From assembly GCA_049487715.1 (NCBI GenBank), contig CP150568.1, positions 496,001 through 560,000 on the forward strand: 64,000 nucleotides of DNA, in the 5' to 3' direction. The notes under the pieces are model-generated. The model did not search any database and was not told where the DNA came from. It saw only the letters and a list, made by a program, of their open reading frames with translations. Positions 49,440 through 59,703 of this stretch are shown here, piece after piece. Source of the stretch: Pycnococcus provasolii. Lineage: Eukaryota > Chlorophyta > Pseudoscourfieldiophyceae > Pseudoscourfieldiales. A program made the translations under genes and the position numbers. Every line of letters starts with the position of its first letter. Positions within the stretch are counted from its first letter, which is position 1.

Positions 49440-50438
49440 TCATCCGGCTCTGCGCCCGTGCCTGGGAGGTGCACCCGGCGTCGTCGGCGTCGGCGTCGGA
49501 TTCGCGCCGCGGAGCGTCTCCTTGACGGACCACGTGCCTTCGCCGACGACGTCGCGCGCGCCGTGCATACTGCCGTACATCGTCTGCTCGCCGAAGCGCT
49601 GCATGCGCGCGCCAGAGCCCGTCTGCGTCTGAAGAGTGGGCAGCGCCGCGCTGTCTGTGCTGTAGTGCAAGGTGGACGCACCGCTGTTCGTGTTCGCCCG
49701 TCTTCCGTAGCTCGGTACGCTTCCAGCTGCGCCCACGCCTGTGGCATTGGCCGCAAAGGCGTTTCCAGGCGCCATGCGAGGCACGTACATTTCGCGCAGG
49801 TTGTCCTCGGGGAGCAAGCCGTGTCTGTCGCTATCTTTGCCAAGTTCCTTGCGCAGCATGCCTTGCCACTCGTTGTTGTCTGCGCTCTTCAGGCTTGCCG
49901 CGAACTGTTTGTCCTTCTCCCACTCATCTGCCATGCGTTCCTCCATTTCGCGCAGGTGCACTTCAAACTCGCCTTTTTTCGCCGCGTCAGCAATGATAAG
50001 GTCGATGACGTGTTCAGCGCACTCTACGGGTTCGCAGACACCCTTGAGGACGTTGTTGAGAATCCTGTCTTCGAGCGACGCGTTTGGGTCACTCCACGGG
50101 TCCACGGGCTGTTGTTGTTCGTCGTCGTCGTCGTCGTCGCCAAAGTTTTGCTTGGATCTTCTCTTTGCCAATTTTTTCTCGCGTTCTTCTCGTTTCCGCC
50201 GTTCGGAAGGAAGTTCGTACTTCGACGCCTTTTGTTTCGTTTCCTCCTCCTTTTGTTTCGAGGCTTGATACGCCGCTTCGAGCGCGTCCTGTTCGTCTTC
50301 GTCCTCGGACTCTTCTAAGAAAGCGGCAAAGTCGTCGGATACGTCCTCGAGTCCCTGCCGCGCCTTTCCTTTGCGCACAGCCGCAGACGACGGCCGGCGA
50401 GGGGGCAGGACGCGTGATTGAGGTTGTGGCACAGACAT
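49440..50438 (-). CDS. hypothetical acidic coiled-coil protein
   Basis: Not recognised. 332 residues from the ATG giving MSVPQPQSRVLPP. An acidic stretch (FAAFLEESEDEDEQDALEA, about 40-58) leads to a Lys/Glu coiled coil (about 65-105) and an Asp run. A conserved-looking helical part follows (about 115-215; DRILNNVLKGVCEPVECAEH, VHLREMEERMADEWEKDKQF, WQGMLRKELGKDSDRHGLLP). The C-terminus is Gly/Ser/Thr-rich and disordered. No membrane or catalytic motif. Convergent with the SHIPPO gene. Confidence 0.6.
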   Translation of the reverse strand: MSVPQPQSRVLPPRRPSSAAVRKGKARQGLEDVSDDFAAFLEESEDEDEQDALEAAYQASKQKEEETKQKASKYELPSERRKREEREKKLAKRRSKQNFGDDDDDDEQQQPVDPWSDPNASLEDRILNNVLKGVCEPVECAEHVIDLIIADAAKKGEFEVHLREMEERMADEWEKDKQFAASLKSADNNEWQGMLRKELGKDSDRHGLLPEDNLREMYVPRMAPGNAFAANATGVGAAGSVPSYGRRANTNSGASTLHYSTDSAALPTLQTQTGSGARMQRFGEQTMYGSMHGARDVVGEGTWSVKETLRGANPTPTPTTPGAPPRHGRRAG

Positions 50439-51249
50439 TTCAAGAAATGAGGGGGGCCGCGCGTTTTCGAGGCTCCGGAGGGAATCCACCTATTAATCCT
50501 CCGCCTTGTTTTTTTTTAAGCTTAGAAATTATATAAAAATAAACAACTCGCCTAATCACAACCCTAATCACCCATGGAGCCCTTTGCACACCACAGCACC
50601 ACAGCGGATCCACCGGTTTTTGATACCTTTACCATTTGAGTTGTGGTTTTCTTACCTTAGATGCGACTTGCTCTTAAGAGGTGGTCATGAAGGTGGTTCT
50701 TGCAAGACCTAGAGGTGGTCAGGTCACAACTCACAGAGTCACAGGTGGTCTGGAACCTTAAGGTGTTTTTGTATGTAAGGTGATTTTAAGGTGGTCAAGA
50801 ATACTGTAGTCCTATGTGGAGGTCCTATGTGGTAGGGTACTCAAAAGCCCGAACGCGAACGCGAACTGGCAAGCTCTGGCAAGCTCTGGCAAGCTCTTGC
50901 AAAGAACCACTCAAGCACTCAAGCCCTCCAAAGCTCCAAAGCCATGGAAAAGCCATAGGCCCAGAGGTGAGGGGAGCGAGTGTCCTAGTTGGTAGGGGGA
51001 GGACATACCATTAACTTTAACCGGAGGGAGTGTTCTCGGAGGCGAAGGGTTAGGGTTACGGTTAGGGTTAGGGTTAGGGTTAGGGCTAGGATTGGTCTCT
51101 TCGAAGTCCTCTTCTTGCGTCGTCTTCGAAGCTCTGGGAGGGTTTTTTTTTTATCTTTTCCACTCCGCCTCATCGTAAATATTATATTTTTCAACGTAGG
51201 TATTTTTTGCTTGCTATAGTCTTGAGCTGCGAGTAGTGTAGACTTGGCA
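50439..51249. other. divergent promoter region (coiled-coil protein / NDUFB9)
   Basis: No gene. Degenerate AGGTGGTC/AGGTCAC-type repeats occur about eight times between 50680 and 50830, with CCTTAAGG at about 50757. GGCAAGCTCT is repeated three times at 50868-50897. A TTAGGG-like tract is at 51046-51093. Confidence 0.55.
51046..51093 (+). repeat. interstitial telomere-like tract
   Basis: Seven TTAGGG-like units, about 160-200 bp before the NDUFB9 start. Confidence 0.9.
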
Positions 51250-51835
51250 ATGCCTGGTACTATGTCGCAGGCGTTGCGTGTCGTCCACCTGTACCGTGCA
51301 GTGATTCGCGACCTGCAGCCGTACACGACGAACAGATGGATGTGGTTCGCAGAGGTGAGTACTCACGTGTGTGTCCTCAGGACAGTTTTTGTTAGTAGGA
51401 GAACTTCGATTTGGCTTTCTTTGGCTTTCCTTGGCTTTGTCTTTTCTTTTTGTTTGTCTTGGGTGTTGCTCCTTGTTGCTGCGCCTGTTTGTCTTTGTCT
51501 TGTGCGCCTTGTGCGCGTCTTCTTCCTTTCGACTCACGCCTCTCGTCTTGCCTTTGCTCCGCTCACAGAAGGAGAAAATTCGCGCGCGTTTCGAGGCGAA
51601 CCGCCACCTGACGGACCCGATGCAAATCGAAACGACGCTCAGATCGGGAGAGGCGGAGTTTCAGAAGTGGAGGCACCCCGACCCGTACACGACACCTTAC
51701 TTATTCGGAGGCTCGAGGTACATGCGCAACCCGCCGATGCCCGCGGACGGGAGCATTTCCATGGCGTTCGACTTTGGGCGCGAGGCGGGCACTTGGGACC
51801 CCAGGGACACGCCAGCCACCGGCCACCACCACTAA
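51250..51835 (+). CDS. NDUFB9: NADH dehydrogenase subunit NDUFB9 (B22, LYR family)
   Basis: Accessory subunit of mitochondrial complex I. Exons 51250-51354 and 51569-51835 give 123 residues, close to plant B22. The LYR-type N-terminus reads VVHLYRAVIRDLQPYTT. Exon 2 continues KEKIRARFEANRHLTDPMQI, LRSGEAEFQKWRHPDPYTTP, LFGGSRYMRNPP, and SMAFDFGRE. The KWRHPDPY and GGSKxxRNPP motifs are typical of the plant form. The intron has a perfect GTGAGT donor and a pyrimidine-rich CTCACAG acceptor. Start is the first ATG, two codons into the open frame. Confidence 0.92.
51355..51568 (+). other. intron of NDUFB9
   Basis: 214 bp, phase 0, donor GTGAGT, T-rich body, acceptor CTCACAG. Confidence 0.9.
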
Positions 51836-51952
51836 ACTAAAACTAAAAGTAAAACATGATTTGTCGTCGCCATCTCAACGAAGCGCGCATCATCTGTCGT
51901 GACAGCCGTAGACCTCGCTTTTTCCTTCACGAGGGCCCGGGGGTGTCTTCTG

Positions 51953-51970
51953 CTAACCCTAACCCTAATC
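51953..51970 (-). repeat. short CCCTAA tract before Maf
   Basis: CTAACCCTAACCCTAAT about 45 bp before the ATG, followed by a pyrimidine tract and TTCAG. This could equally be the branch point and acceptor of a leader intron. Confidence 0.75.
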
Positions 51971-52010
51971 CCCTCCGCCCTCCTCTTTCCCTTTCTGGTC
52001 TTCAGTCGCC

Positions 52011-52664
52011 ATGCTCCTCCCGCGCCTCCCGCAGACGTCGCCTCTCTACGCGCCCTCGCCCGCGCTCTTGCGTTTGCTGGAAACGTCGCGCGTCGTTCTG
52101 GGATCGGCGTCAGCCTCGCGCGCCACCATCCTCAACCAGGCGTCCGTTCCGTTTCGGGTACTGAAACCCAACATCGACGAGAAGGCGATCAGATTTAGCA
52201 ATCCTGTCGAGCTCGTGTCGGCACTCGCAAGGGCGAAAACACAAGCGCTGCTCGACATGAAGCCCGAGTGCGACTTCCTCATTGCGTGCGATCAAGTCGT
52301 CGTGTGTGACGGAGAAATCTGCGAGAAGCCAGAGTCCAAAGAAGAAGCCACGGAGAGATGGCGCGCGTACAGAACACACCACCCGTCAACGGTGGGCAGC
52401 ATCCTTGTCACGCACATGCCCAGCGGACGGCAAAAGTTGGCTGTCGACAAAGCCGTGATTAAAATCAAACCTCTGTCTGATGAAGATATACAAGCGCTCG
52501 TCGACGAGGGTGAGATTATGTACTGTGCCGGCGGTCTCATGGTGGAACACCCCTTGGTGGCGCCGAACGTCACACAAATCGAGGGCGGGATCGACAGTGT
52601 GCTCGGCCTCGGCATGGCGACCGTGGAAGATCTCATCTTATCCGTTAGTGGCGCTGAAGATTGA
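52011..52664 (+). CDS. Maf-family nucleotide pyrophosphatase
   Basis: House-cleaning enzyme that hydrolyses non-canonical or m5U/dTTP-type nucleotides to monophosphates. 217 residues. The Maf signature SRVVLGSASASRATILNQAS lies near residue 25, with PNIDEKAIR, ACDQVVVCDGEICEKPESKE (catalytic Asp and metal region), and ADEGEIMYCAGG-like and IEGGIDSVLGL segments in the C-terminal half. No fusion to a methyltransferase domain (as in ASMTL) is present. ATG start gives a short 24-residue leader. Single exon after the start. Confidence 0.92.
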   Translation: MLLPRLPQTSPLYAPSPALLRLLETSRVVLGSASASRATILNQASVPFRVLKPNIDEKAIRFSNPVELVSALARAKTQALLDMKPECDFLIACDQVVVCDGEICEKPESKEEATERWRAYRTHHPSTVGSILVTHMPSGRQKLAVDKAVIKIKPLSDEDIQALVDEGEIMYCAGGLMVEHPLVAPNVTQIEGGIDSVLGLGMATVEDLILSVSGAED

Positions 52665-52836
52665 AGTCTAATTGTATTATCCATGAGAAGTAAAAGAAAG
52701 GATAGCATTACTCCTTTTTTATTTTCACTAAGAACTAAGTTCAACGCAAAACAGCACACATCTCAACGTCCTCCTCCAGAAGAATTTGAACGCACACAAC
52801 TCGTTCACAATCACCCACCCACACGTCAAAAAAGCC

Positions 52837-54222
52837 TTACTTCGGGTTAGCTGCATCCTTCGCCTTCTTCTCCGCGACGGCAGCTTCCTGAACAAGTCGC
52901 TGAATGTCCGTCTGCGACTTCGCACTCGCCTCCGCCTGCTGCACCTGCGACTTGAGTGCGAGAAACTTGTCGCGCGACGTAACGAGCTTGTCGAGGTCTT
53001 CCATCGCCTCAGGCCCGAGCTCCTCGAGCTCCTGAGGACCAAGAAACAAACCCCACGGCACGCCGTTGTACTTCTCCGCGTGGTGCAGCGTGTGTGCGGC
53101 AGCCACACGCTTCATGTAGGGAACATCTGCGATCGGTCCCACGGGAAAGCGACGGTGAACGAGCCCGTCGTGCACGAACATGTACCCAATCCCAAAAAGC
53201 GTGATTCCAAGTCCTGCGCCGAAGCACGCGCCCGCGAAGATTCCCTCGTGCCAAAACCCGTACGCCGTCAGAGCCATGGCAACGGGCGCGTTGATGACGG
53301 CAAAGATGTCGTTCGCTTCGAACATGCCCTCGCGCGGCCTGTGGTGGCTTTCGTGGTAGTTCCACCAAGCATCGTGCCAGAGCTCGCGGTGTGCCCATCT
53401 CGCCCACATCTCCATGCCCACCGCGCCTCCCGCTGTGAGCATGAGAGACGCAAGCAGCTCCTCCGCGGCAACTCCCGTTCCTTCCGTGGCGGCGTGCATT
53501 TCGAATCGAAAGTACGTCGCGAGCGTGGCTGCAGAGACGAGGCCGAGCGTCGACAGGAAGGCTGCGACTTGGTACGAGTCCTTCTCTTGTCTTGTGTTTC
53601 GTGCGGGTTTATTTTTTCCGGAGTCTGAGGACGGGTTTGGGCGATAGGCGTCCTTGTTGAACTTGCGTCCTCCTTTGCTTGAGGATGCCGGCGGCTTGAG
53701 CCTGTTGACGACGAGCGTGGTGACACGCCGCTTGCTCTTTTTGCTCGCAGCTTTATTTTTCCTGGAAGTGAGCGTCGCTTCGGACGAGTCTGTGGTGGTG
53801 GTTGGCGTATCTGTGGTTGCGGATGCGCACGCGGCGACTTCCCTTGACGTGGACGATATCCCCGACGACGACGATGACGGTGTTGGTGTTGGCGACGACG
53901 CTGCTGTGGATCCGCCCGTGGTTGCGTTCGCGCGCCATGCACGCAGATTCATCTTCGTCGGCCTGGCTGTGCGCGCGAGCCACGGCAGAGCGGGTATGGT
54001 CGCGCCGACGAATCCGGCGTTGTTATTTGCGTGAGTTTTGGGCCACGCCGTGGCGATGCCTGCAACGGCACCTGACGTCGATGCCTGGCACAGCCCTGCT
54101 GCGGGCGTTGACGAAGATGCTTGAGAGGCACGAAGTTGAAGTTGAGATGCTTGACGCCGACACGACGTCATACCCATAGGCCGAGCAGCAGAAGGAGCAT
54201 AAGGTGTTGTAAGCACGGACAT
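52837..54222 (-). CDS. CHYB: beta-carotene 3-hydroxylase, di-iron type, plastid
   Basis: Converts beta-carotene to zeaxanthin in plastid membranes. 461 residues. A long Ser/Thr/Ala-rich N-terminal region (about 1-240) serves as transit peptide plus spacer and has no secretory signal, which fits a primary plastid. The hydroxylase domain holds membrane helices (VAAFLSTLGLVSAATLATYF, MALTAYGFWHEGIFAGACFG) and the His clusters HRELWH, HESHH, HDGLVHRRFP and HTLHH that bind iron. RPREGMFEANDIFAVINA and KYNGVPWGLFLGPQELE are typical of plant BCH. A C-terminal helix follows. Start is the first ATG; an earlier GTG-initiated stretch is ignored. Confidence 0.93.
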   Translation of the reverse strand: MSVLTTPYAPSAARPMGMTSCRRQASQLQLRASQASSSTPAAGLCQASTSGAVAGIATAWPKTHANNNAGFVGATIPALPWLARTARPTKMNLRAWRANATTGGSTAASSPTPTPSSSSSGISSTSREVAACASATTDTPTTTTDSSEATLTSRKNKAASKKSKRRVTTLVVNRLKPPASSSKGGRKFNKDAYRPNPSSDSGKNKPARNTRQEKDSYQVAAFLSTLGLVSAATLATYFRFEMHAATEGTGVAAEELLASLMLTAGGAVGMEMWARWAHRELWHDAWWNYHESHHRPREGMFEANDIFAVINAPVAMALTAYGFWHEGIFAGACFGAGLGITLFGIGYMFVHDGLVHRRFPVGPIADVPYMKRVAAAHTLHHAEKYNGVPWGLFLGPQELEELGPEAMEDLDKLVTSRDKFLALKSQVQQAEASAKSQTDIQRLVQEAAVAEKKAKDAANPK

Positions 54223-55055
54223 GACGCTCGGGAGTGAACGAGACGAATGCGAGAGTGGGAGTGGAGAGAGGCAGATCGGTGGAAAAAAGGGCACAGCACA
54301 GCACGGCCAGACGGCGTGTGGTAAAGTATTTGTGGCGTTGGGGGCCTCCACTTTGCTTTCAAGGGTGGCAAACCGGTATCCCCATTTGCATTTGTGTTTC
54401 TTTTGGGTTTGGGTTTGTGCCTTCCATGGTGTGCTGTGGTTGGGTGTGGGGTGCCTCCTCCCTCCCCTCCCGGGGGGGCCCTGGTTCTAATTAACTGGGG
54501 GGGATGGTTGGGTTCTGGTTGGTTTGCCCGAATCCTCCGAGGGGATCGCGCAAAGATAGAAAGCTTTACGCCAGCCTGGTTCCCCGGGGGCGTCGGGTCT
54601 GGTTTGTTTGGGGGTTTCGTTTTGTTTCGGGGTTCTCCTGGATTTGTGGACTCAGTGGACTCAGTTGCTTGTCTTTACGTGTTTAGGGTACAGTATGTAA
54701 CGCCTTATGTAAACCTTACATATGTATTGTGTTAAAAGGTACTTAAGAGTCACTTTGGTGTTGGCAAGGAAAGGAAAGGAAAGGAAAGGAAATTGTTTTG
54801 GTTTGGTTTGGTTTGTGCGTGCTTCATGCTCCATCTTACTGCAATATACATACAATAAGGTCAGGTACCCTATTCACACAACACACAAATACGAATTTTA
54901 TCCACACACACACACACACAACTCCCACACACACACACGCACGCACACGCACACGCACGCGCACGCGCACACACACTTCCCACACAATCAATCAATTGCA
55001 ATTGCAATTGCACTGCACCCTCGCTGCCCAGCTCTAAAATGTGCATTCGGTTTCT
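54223..55055. other. spacer between BCH and Ca2+-ATPase
   Basis: No gene. Simple repeats: (GGAAA)n at 54767-54792 and a CA/CG-rich run at 54903-54977 next to the 3' end of the ATPase gene. Confidence 0.55.
54903..54977. repeat. (CA)n-rich microsatellite
   Basis: CA repeats with CG interruptions, about 80 bp beyond the stop of the Ca2+-ATPase (3' side). Confidence 0.9.
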
Positions 55056-58000
55056 CTACTTCTTCGTCAGCTCGCTCACCTTCGCCTCCGCCTTCTCCGC
55101 TCGGCTCTTGAGCTCATCCACCTGCTTCTCCAATTCAGCAATGCGATCCATGTGCATCTTTGTAACCTCCTCGCTTTCCAGCGTATCAGCACCCGCGGCA
55201 CGGGATGCAAACCTGTCGAAAACTGAAGTGTCCGGAATAGGAATGAACTTGCCCAGGACAGCAAGAGGCATGGCCAAGCTTCCCACGGCAACGCAAATCA
55301 ACCACTGCTGCCAACTGAGGGGAACTGTGTTCGCAAATGCTCCGAGAAGCTCCACCAAAATCACCTGACATACGCATGTAATTACGATGATGTTGACGAA
55401 GTACGAGTTGGCAAAAAAGCCGTCCATCACGTTCAACTCCTCCATGCGCCGAGCATTGATCTCGTTGAATATCTGGCAAAACACGAACGTGTTGAAGATG
55501 ATCGAGTTGAGCGTTCGTGTGTCCGTCTGCTCGAGGGACTCGTGATGCGTCAGCTTCACTTTGTTCATAATGCCATCGTCGCCAGCCACCATCTTGTACT
55601 TCACCTCCTCCAAGCCCCAAAGTTCGTAGCCCGCAAACACGTAGATGAACAAAACCACGAGCTGGAATGCTGCCTGCACCAAGATGTTGCGCCACATCAC
55701 GGGAGAAATCAGAGGCTCCGTGCGGCCGTAAGGCTTGCGATTCATCAGCTCCTCGCGAGGTGGCTCCGTCGCAAGCGCTAGCGCACCCATTGTGTCCATG
55801 ATGAGATTCACCCACAGCAGCTGCACCGCGTTCAGGGGAACGTGGCCGAGGACAATCGCCGCGATGAAGTTCAGCGTCAGCGCGACGATATTCACCGTAA
55901 GCTGGAATTGAACGAATTTCTGAATGTTGCTGTACACCGAGCGTCCCCAGCGAATGATGGTGGAGATACTCGCAAAGTTGTCGTCGAGCACGACTATGTC
56001 CGAGCTCTTCTGTGCCACCTGCGTGCCCGCTATGCCCATGGAAAGGCCAATGTCAGCCTCCTTAAGGGCGCGCGCGTCGTTCGTACCATCGCCCGTCACA
56101 CCCACCACATCGCCGAGGTTTCGAAGCATGTGAACGAGGTCGTACTTGTCCGAAGGACTTGAACGTGCCATCACCTGCAGCTTCTGAAGTCTCGGGCCAA
56201 AGCGCGCGAGGCGCTCCGCGTTGGTCATCTTGCGGAATTCTGCACCCTCCACCGCCATGCCATCGTCGCTGAGGATGTGGCACTCGCGAGCAATCGCCTT
56301 CGCCGTAGTTACGTTATCGCCGGTGACCATGCGAACGACGACACCCGCACGCTGGCAGCGAAGCACAGCCTCAGGAACGCCAGGACGGCAAGGATCCTTG
56401 ATTCCCACGAGAAGCAGAAGCGTGAGCCCCGAGTCGGGGAGTTCGTCGTCCTCGCCGAACGTCGTTCCGCTCGGGCACGACGTGTACGCGACGCAAAGCG
56501 TGCGCAATGTACCCGCAGCCATCTCCGCGATGAGATCCAGAATTTCAGTCCGGCGCGCCTCCGACATCTCCTGCTCCGACCCATCCTCCTTCAGCTCCTT
56601 GCTGCACATTCCCAAAATAATTTCACTCGCACCCTTCCAGTGAACGCGGACGGCACCCGTCGCGTTCTTCATCGCGGTGCCCGAACGCTTCTTTGCGCTG
56701 TTGAACGGATCCACCTTCAACTTCTCCAGACCACCAGTCACATCATCGAAGATCAGGCCCAATGCCACGCCGTAGCGCAGGATGGCAACCTCCGTCGGCT
56801 TTCCGGTAATCACGGGCTCGCCGTTAGACGTTTCGTCCGGCGGGTACACGATGCCTTCCGCGTTGCCGAACAAGCTCTCGCCAATGAGCGCGACCGCATC
56901 CTTCGAGAACGATGCGACGTCATTCGCGGGCTTCCCCTTGTCGTTCTGCTTGTCGAGCACCTTTCCGCCTGCCATCGCTCGCGTTACTGTCATGTTATTT
57001 GTCGTCAGCGTGCCCGTCTTATCGGAACAAATCGTCGTGGCACCTCCCATCGTCTCGCAAGCCTTGAGGTGGCGCACGAGCGCCTGGTCATTCATCATCT
57101 TCTTCATGCTGTATGCCAAGCTCAGGGTGACGGCGAGCGGCAGACCCTCAGGCACAGCGACGACGACGATGGTAATCGCGATGGCAAAAATCTCAAGAAC
57201 GGTTTTTGCGTCGTCCTTCGTGCTGCCATCCTGCACCACGGTGACGATGAAGCGAGCCATGAGGACGATGAACACCAGAATAGCAACCCCGAGGCCGAGC
57301 TTGCCGATATTCGTGGCAAGGCCGCTGAGGCGGATCTGCAGCGGCGTCTCGTGGCTGTCGTCCGCCGCCTCCTCGAGCGCCGTTTTCTGCTCCTCGAACT
57401 GCTCCTCCGAGATCTCGCCAGACTCCTTCTGGCGCTCGAGACGCTCAATCTGGCCGCTCACCGCGTCCGGGTCCGTGCCGCTCGCCATGAGCCGTCCCCA
57501 CTCCGTCTTCGTTCCCACGCACGTCACGAGGAACTTGCCGTAGCCGTCAGCCACCTTCGTGCCGCTCAGCATGAACGGGTCGAGCGCGTGGCTCTTCTTG
57601 ACGAGTAAGCTCTCTCCCGTCATCGACGACTCGTCGATGGCGAGCTCCTGCGCCTCGATGAGCACGCCGTCGGAGCAGATCTGGTCGCCCGTCGCGAGCG
57701 TAACCACGTCGCCAGCCATGAGGTCGTACAGGCTGATTTTCTTGACGGTGCCGCCACGGACGACGCTCACCTCGATGTCCTTGTTGCGCGAGTCGAGGTC
57801 GCGGAACTGCAGGTCCTGCTGGTAGTCGTTGACGGCGGTGACGGTCACGACGATGATACACGCGAACAGGATGCCCGCGCCCTCGTACCACCCTTCGGCG
57901 GGATCCTCGATGAGCATGCCGGCGGGCAGGCTGCCGACGCCGCACATCACGAGAATGAGCAAGGTGGTGTCCTGGCATGCGTCCCACACGTACTCCCAGA

Positions 58001-58508
58001 ACTGTTTGGGAGGCTGCTCCGGGTACGTGTTCGTGCCGTACACCTCCTTGCGGGCCGCGTGGTCTTCCGCGCTCTCGGGTACGCCAGCCTTCGTGTCCGT
58101 CTTGAGGAGGTTTGCGATGCCAGTCACGCCACCCAGGCCGTCGAGAATCGCTCGGTTCTCCTCGCCGTGCGGCAGCTCGAGCATCGTCTCAAGCTTGTCA
58201 GGCGACAGCCCGAATCCGTGGTCGTCGATTTTGATGGTCACCTGCTTGCCGCCTGTTGTCGAGTCGTCTGGCGTGAACGCCGGGTCCTTCACCCAGCTCG
58301 GGCGTCGAAAGCTGCCTCCCGGCCCGCTCGACTCGGACGACTTTCGGCTGAGCGGCGTCTCGCTTCCTCGCCTCGAGCGTCCCGCGAACGCGTCGCCGTC
58401 GCTCGCGAGTCGAAATCGCCGAGCTGCATTTCTCACGAGCGCCACCTTCTTCCAGTGTTCCTTTGCCCGCTCCGACGCCTCCGGTTTGTTCGCGCCGCTG
58501 TCCGCCAT
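55056..58508 (-). CDS. ACA: plant-type (P2B) calcium-transporting ATPase
   Basis: Exports Ca2+ from the cytosol at the plasma membrane or vacuole. 1150 residues from the first ATG (MADSGANKPEASERAK). The open frame continues 56 codons upstream without ATG. N-terminal EHWKKVALVRNAARRFRL matches the calmodulin-binding autoinhibitory segment of plant ACAs. Then come membrane pairs, the PEGLPLAVTLSLAYSMKKMM helix (M4), CSDKTGTLTTN with the phosphorylated Asp, VTGDNVTTAKAIA, and the hinge GDGTNDARALKEADIG. Six C-terminal helices close the domain. A coiled coil ends the protein (MDRIAELEKQVDELKSRAEK). Oddity: the hinge has Arg where Pro is nearly universal (GDGTNDAPAL). Confidence 0.93.
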   Translation of the reverse strand: MADSGANKPEASERAKEHWKKVALVRNAARRFRLASDGDAFAGRSRRGSETPLSRKSSESSGPGGSFRRPSWVKDPAFTPDDSTTGGKQVTIKIDDHGFGLSPDKLETMLELPHGEENRAILDGLGGVTGIANLLKTDTKAGVPESAEDHAARKEVYGTNTYPEQPPKQFWEYVWDACQDTTLLILVMCGVGSLPAGMLIEDPAEGWYEGAGILFACIIVVTVTAVNDYQQDLQFRDLDSRNKDIEVSVVRGGTVKKISLYDLMAGDVVTLATGDQICSDGVLIEAQELAIDESSMTGESLLVKKSHALDPFMLSGTKVADGYGKFLVTCVGTKTEWGRLMASGTDPDAVSGQIERLERQKESGEISEEQFEEQKTALEEAADDSHETPLQIRLSGLATNIGKLGLGVAILVFIVLMARFIVTVVQDGSTKDDAKTVLEIFAIAITIVVVAVPEGLPLAVTLSLAYSMKKMMNDQALVRHLKACETMGGATTICSDKTGTLTTNNMTVTRAMAGGKVLDKQNDKGKPANDVASFSKDAVALIGESLFGNAEGIVYPPDETSNGEPVITGKPTEVAILRYGVALGLIFDDVTGGLEKLKVDPFNSAKKRSGTAMKNATGAVRVHWKGASEIILGMCSKELKEDGSEQEMSEARRTEILDLIAEMAAGTLRTLCVAYTSCPSGTTFGEDDELPDSGLTLLLLVGIKDPCRPGVPEAVLRCQRAGVVVRMVTGDNVTTAKAIARECHILSDDGMAVEGAEFRKMTNAERLARFGPRLQKLQVMARSSPSDKYDLVHMLRNLGDVVGVTGDGTNDARALKEADIGLSMGIAGTQVAQKSSDIVVLDDNFASISTIIRWGRSVYSNIQKFVQFQLTVNIVALTLNFIAAIVLGHVPLNAVQLLWVNLIMDTMGALALATEPPREELMNRKPYGRTEPLISPVMWRNILVQAAFQLVVLFIYVFAGYELWGLEEVKYKMVAGDDGIMNKVKLTHHESLEQTDTRTLNSIIFNTFVFCQIFNEINARRMEELNVMDGFFANSYFVNIIVITCVCQVILVELLGAFANTVPLSWQQWLICVAVGSLAMPLAVLGKFIPIPDTSVFDRFASRAAGADTLESEEVTKMHMDRIAELEKQVDELKSRAEKAEAKVSELTKK

Positions 58509-59703
58509 GCTACTGACGTTTGTTTCCGCCGCAGACGAGCTTGTGTCGACGTGCCGTTGTTTGCTTTCGTCCTCCAACTCGTCGTCGTCGTGCACCAGTG
58601 CAGGTAGCACGCGTGCCCTGGACGACGCCCTCGGAGACCTGGGAGACGACGTCTTACTAAAGACGGCCAACGACAATAGGCAAGGCTAATAGGAAGTATC
58701 GGCGGCGAGGACACGTATATATGTAACCGCAGAGAAAGCGCGCTAGAGGAGTGCAAGCTGAGCTGAGGCAGAAAGGAGGTGGAGAGGAGGGTTTGGCACA
58801 GGTGTTTGGAGAGGCAGTTTGCCGAAACCTTCAACTCTTTCTTCGTCTTCTTCTTCGCGGTGGTGGTTTTGCTCTCCTTATGTGTTGTGCCACTTGTGCG
58901 TGCTCTGTCCGTTGTACATACATCCTTCGAACCTTCGAAGAACGAAGTACAAGACCTACTGTTTAATGAGCACCTATTAGTGACGTCACGGTGTAGTATT
59001 CTTGGTCGTGCGTGCTCGTGTTGTGCGTTGGGACAGCTTGCAACTTGCAAGGGTTTGGTGCTCTCTTGAGAACCACGTGCATAGTTCTACAGTATGCGTG
59101 TCATGCGAATGATGAATTCGACCATCTCGAGCATTCGAGCAACTTTTTCCGTTTTCCGCAAGCAAGCTCCCTTGCGAATAACCTAAAAAAGTATGTACAG
59201 TATTCCTATTCGACTGTGCGCCCTGCGGCATTTTCTTTGCATAGCACAACGATTCCACTCGATTGCGAGGCGCGAGGTGCTTTGTGCCGCACTGCAGAAT
59301 GACATGGAATTTCTGTGTTTATTTTTTGATTTTTTAGGGGCGCGACTTCGAAGCCGCCAGAAGGACGAGCGCTACCCTAAAGGTAGCGGCAACGCCATGG
59401 ATGTCTTCCAAAAAAAGAAGGAGGCTTCCAATGATTCCAGGGTTGGTTTGGTCGAGCTTGCATGTCTCCAGAAACCAAAACCCTCCGTGAAATGAACCAG
59501 AAGAACAGTCCAGAGAAGAAGAGAATTCAGGCGATTTAGGCCCCCCCCCCTTCTCCCCCTTCGCCCAGAGCGTTAGATTCGTCGGTGCGCGGCGCGTCAC
59601 TTTTTTCCTCCGCGCGCTGCCGTGAACTAAGCTCGCACAAGCCTCGAGGCACTGTGTGTGTGTGTGTGTGTGTGTGTGTCGCGCGCACGCCTTAATAGGC
59701 GGC
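58509..59703. other. divergent region (Ca2+-ATPase / ARPC3)
   Basis: No gene supported. The first 168 bp are an open, ATG-less extension of the ATPase frame. A (TG)n run lies at 59653-59679, 25 bp before the ARPC3 ATG, followed by a TTAATAG that could be a splice acceptor. Confidence 0.5.

Noticed and set aside
56277-57608. 443-codon plus-strand frame
   Set aside because: Antisense to the Ca2+-ATPase, Arg/His-rich shadow.
58509-58676. 56-codon extension of the Ca2+-ATPase
   Set aside because: It would need a TTG start; the ATG at 58508 directly precedes the calmodulin-binding segment. Coding by an upstream exon is not excluded.
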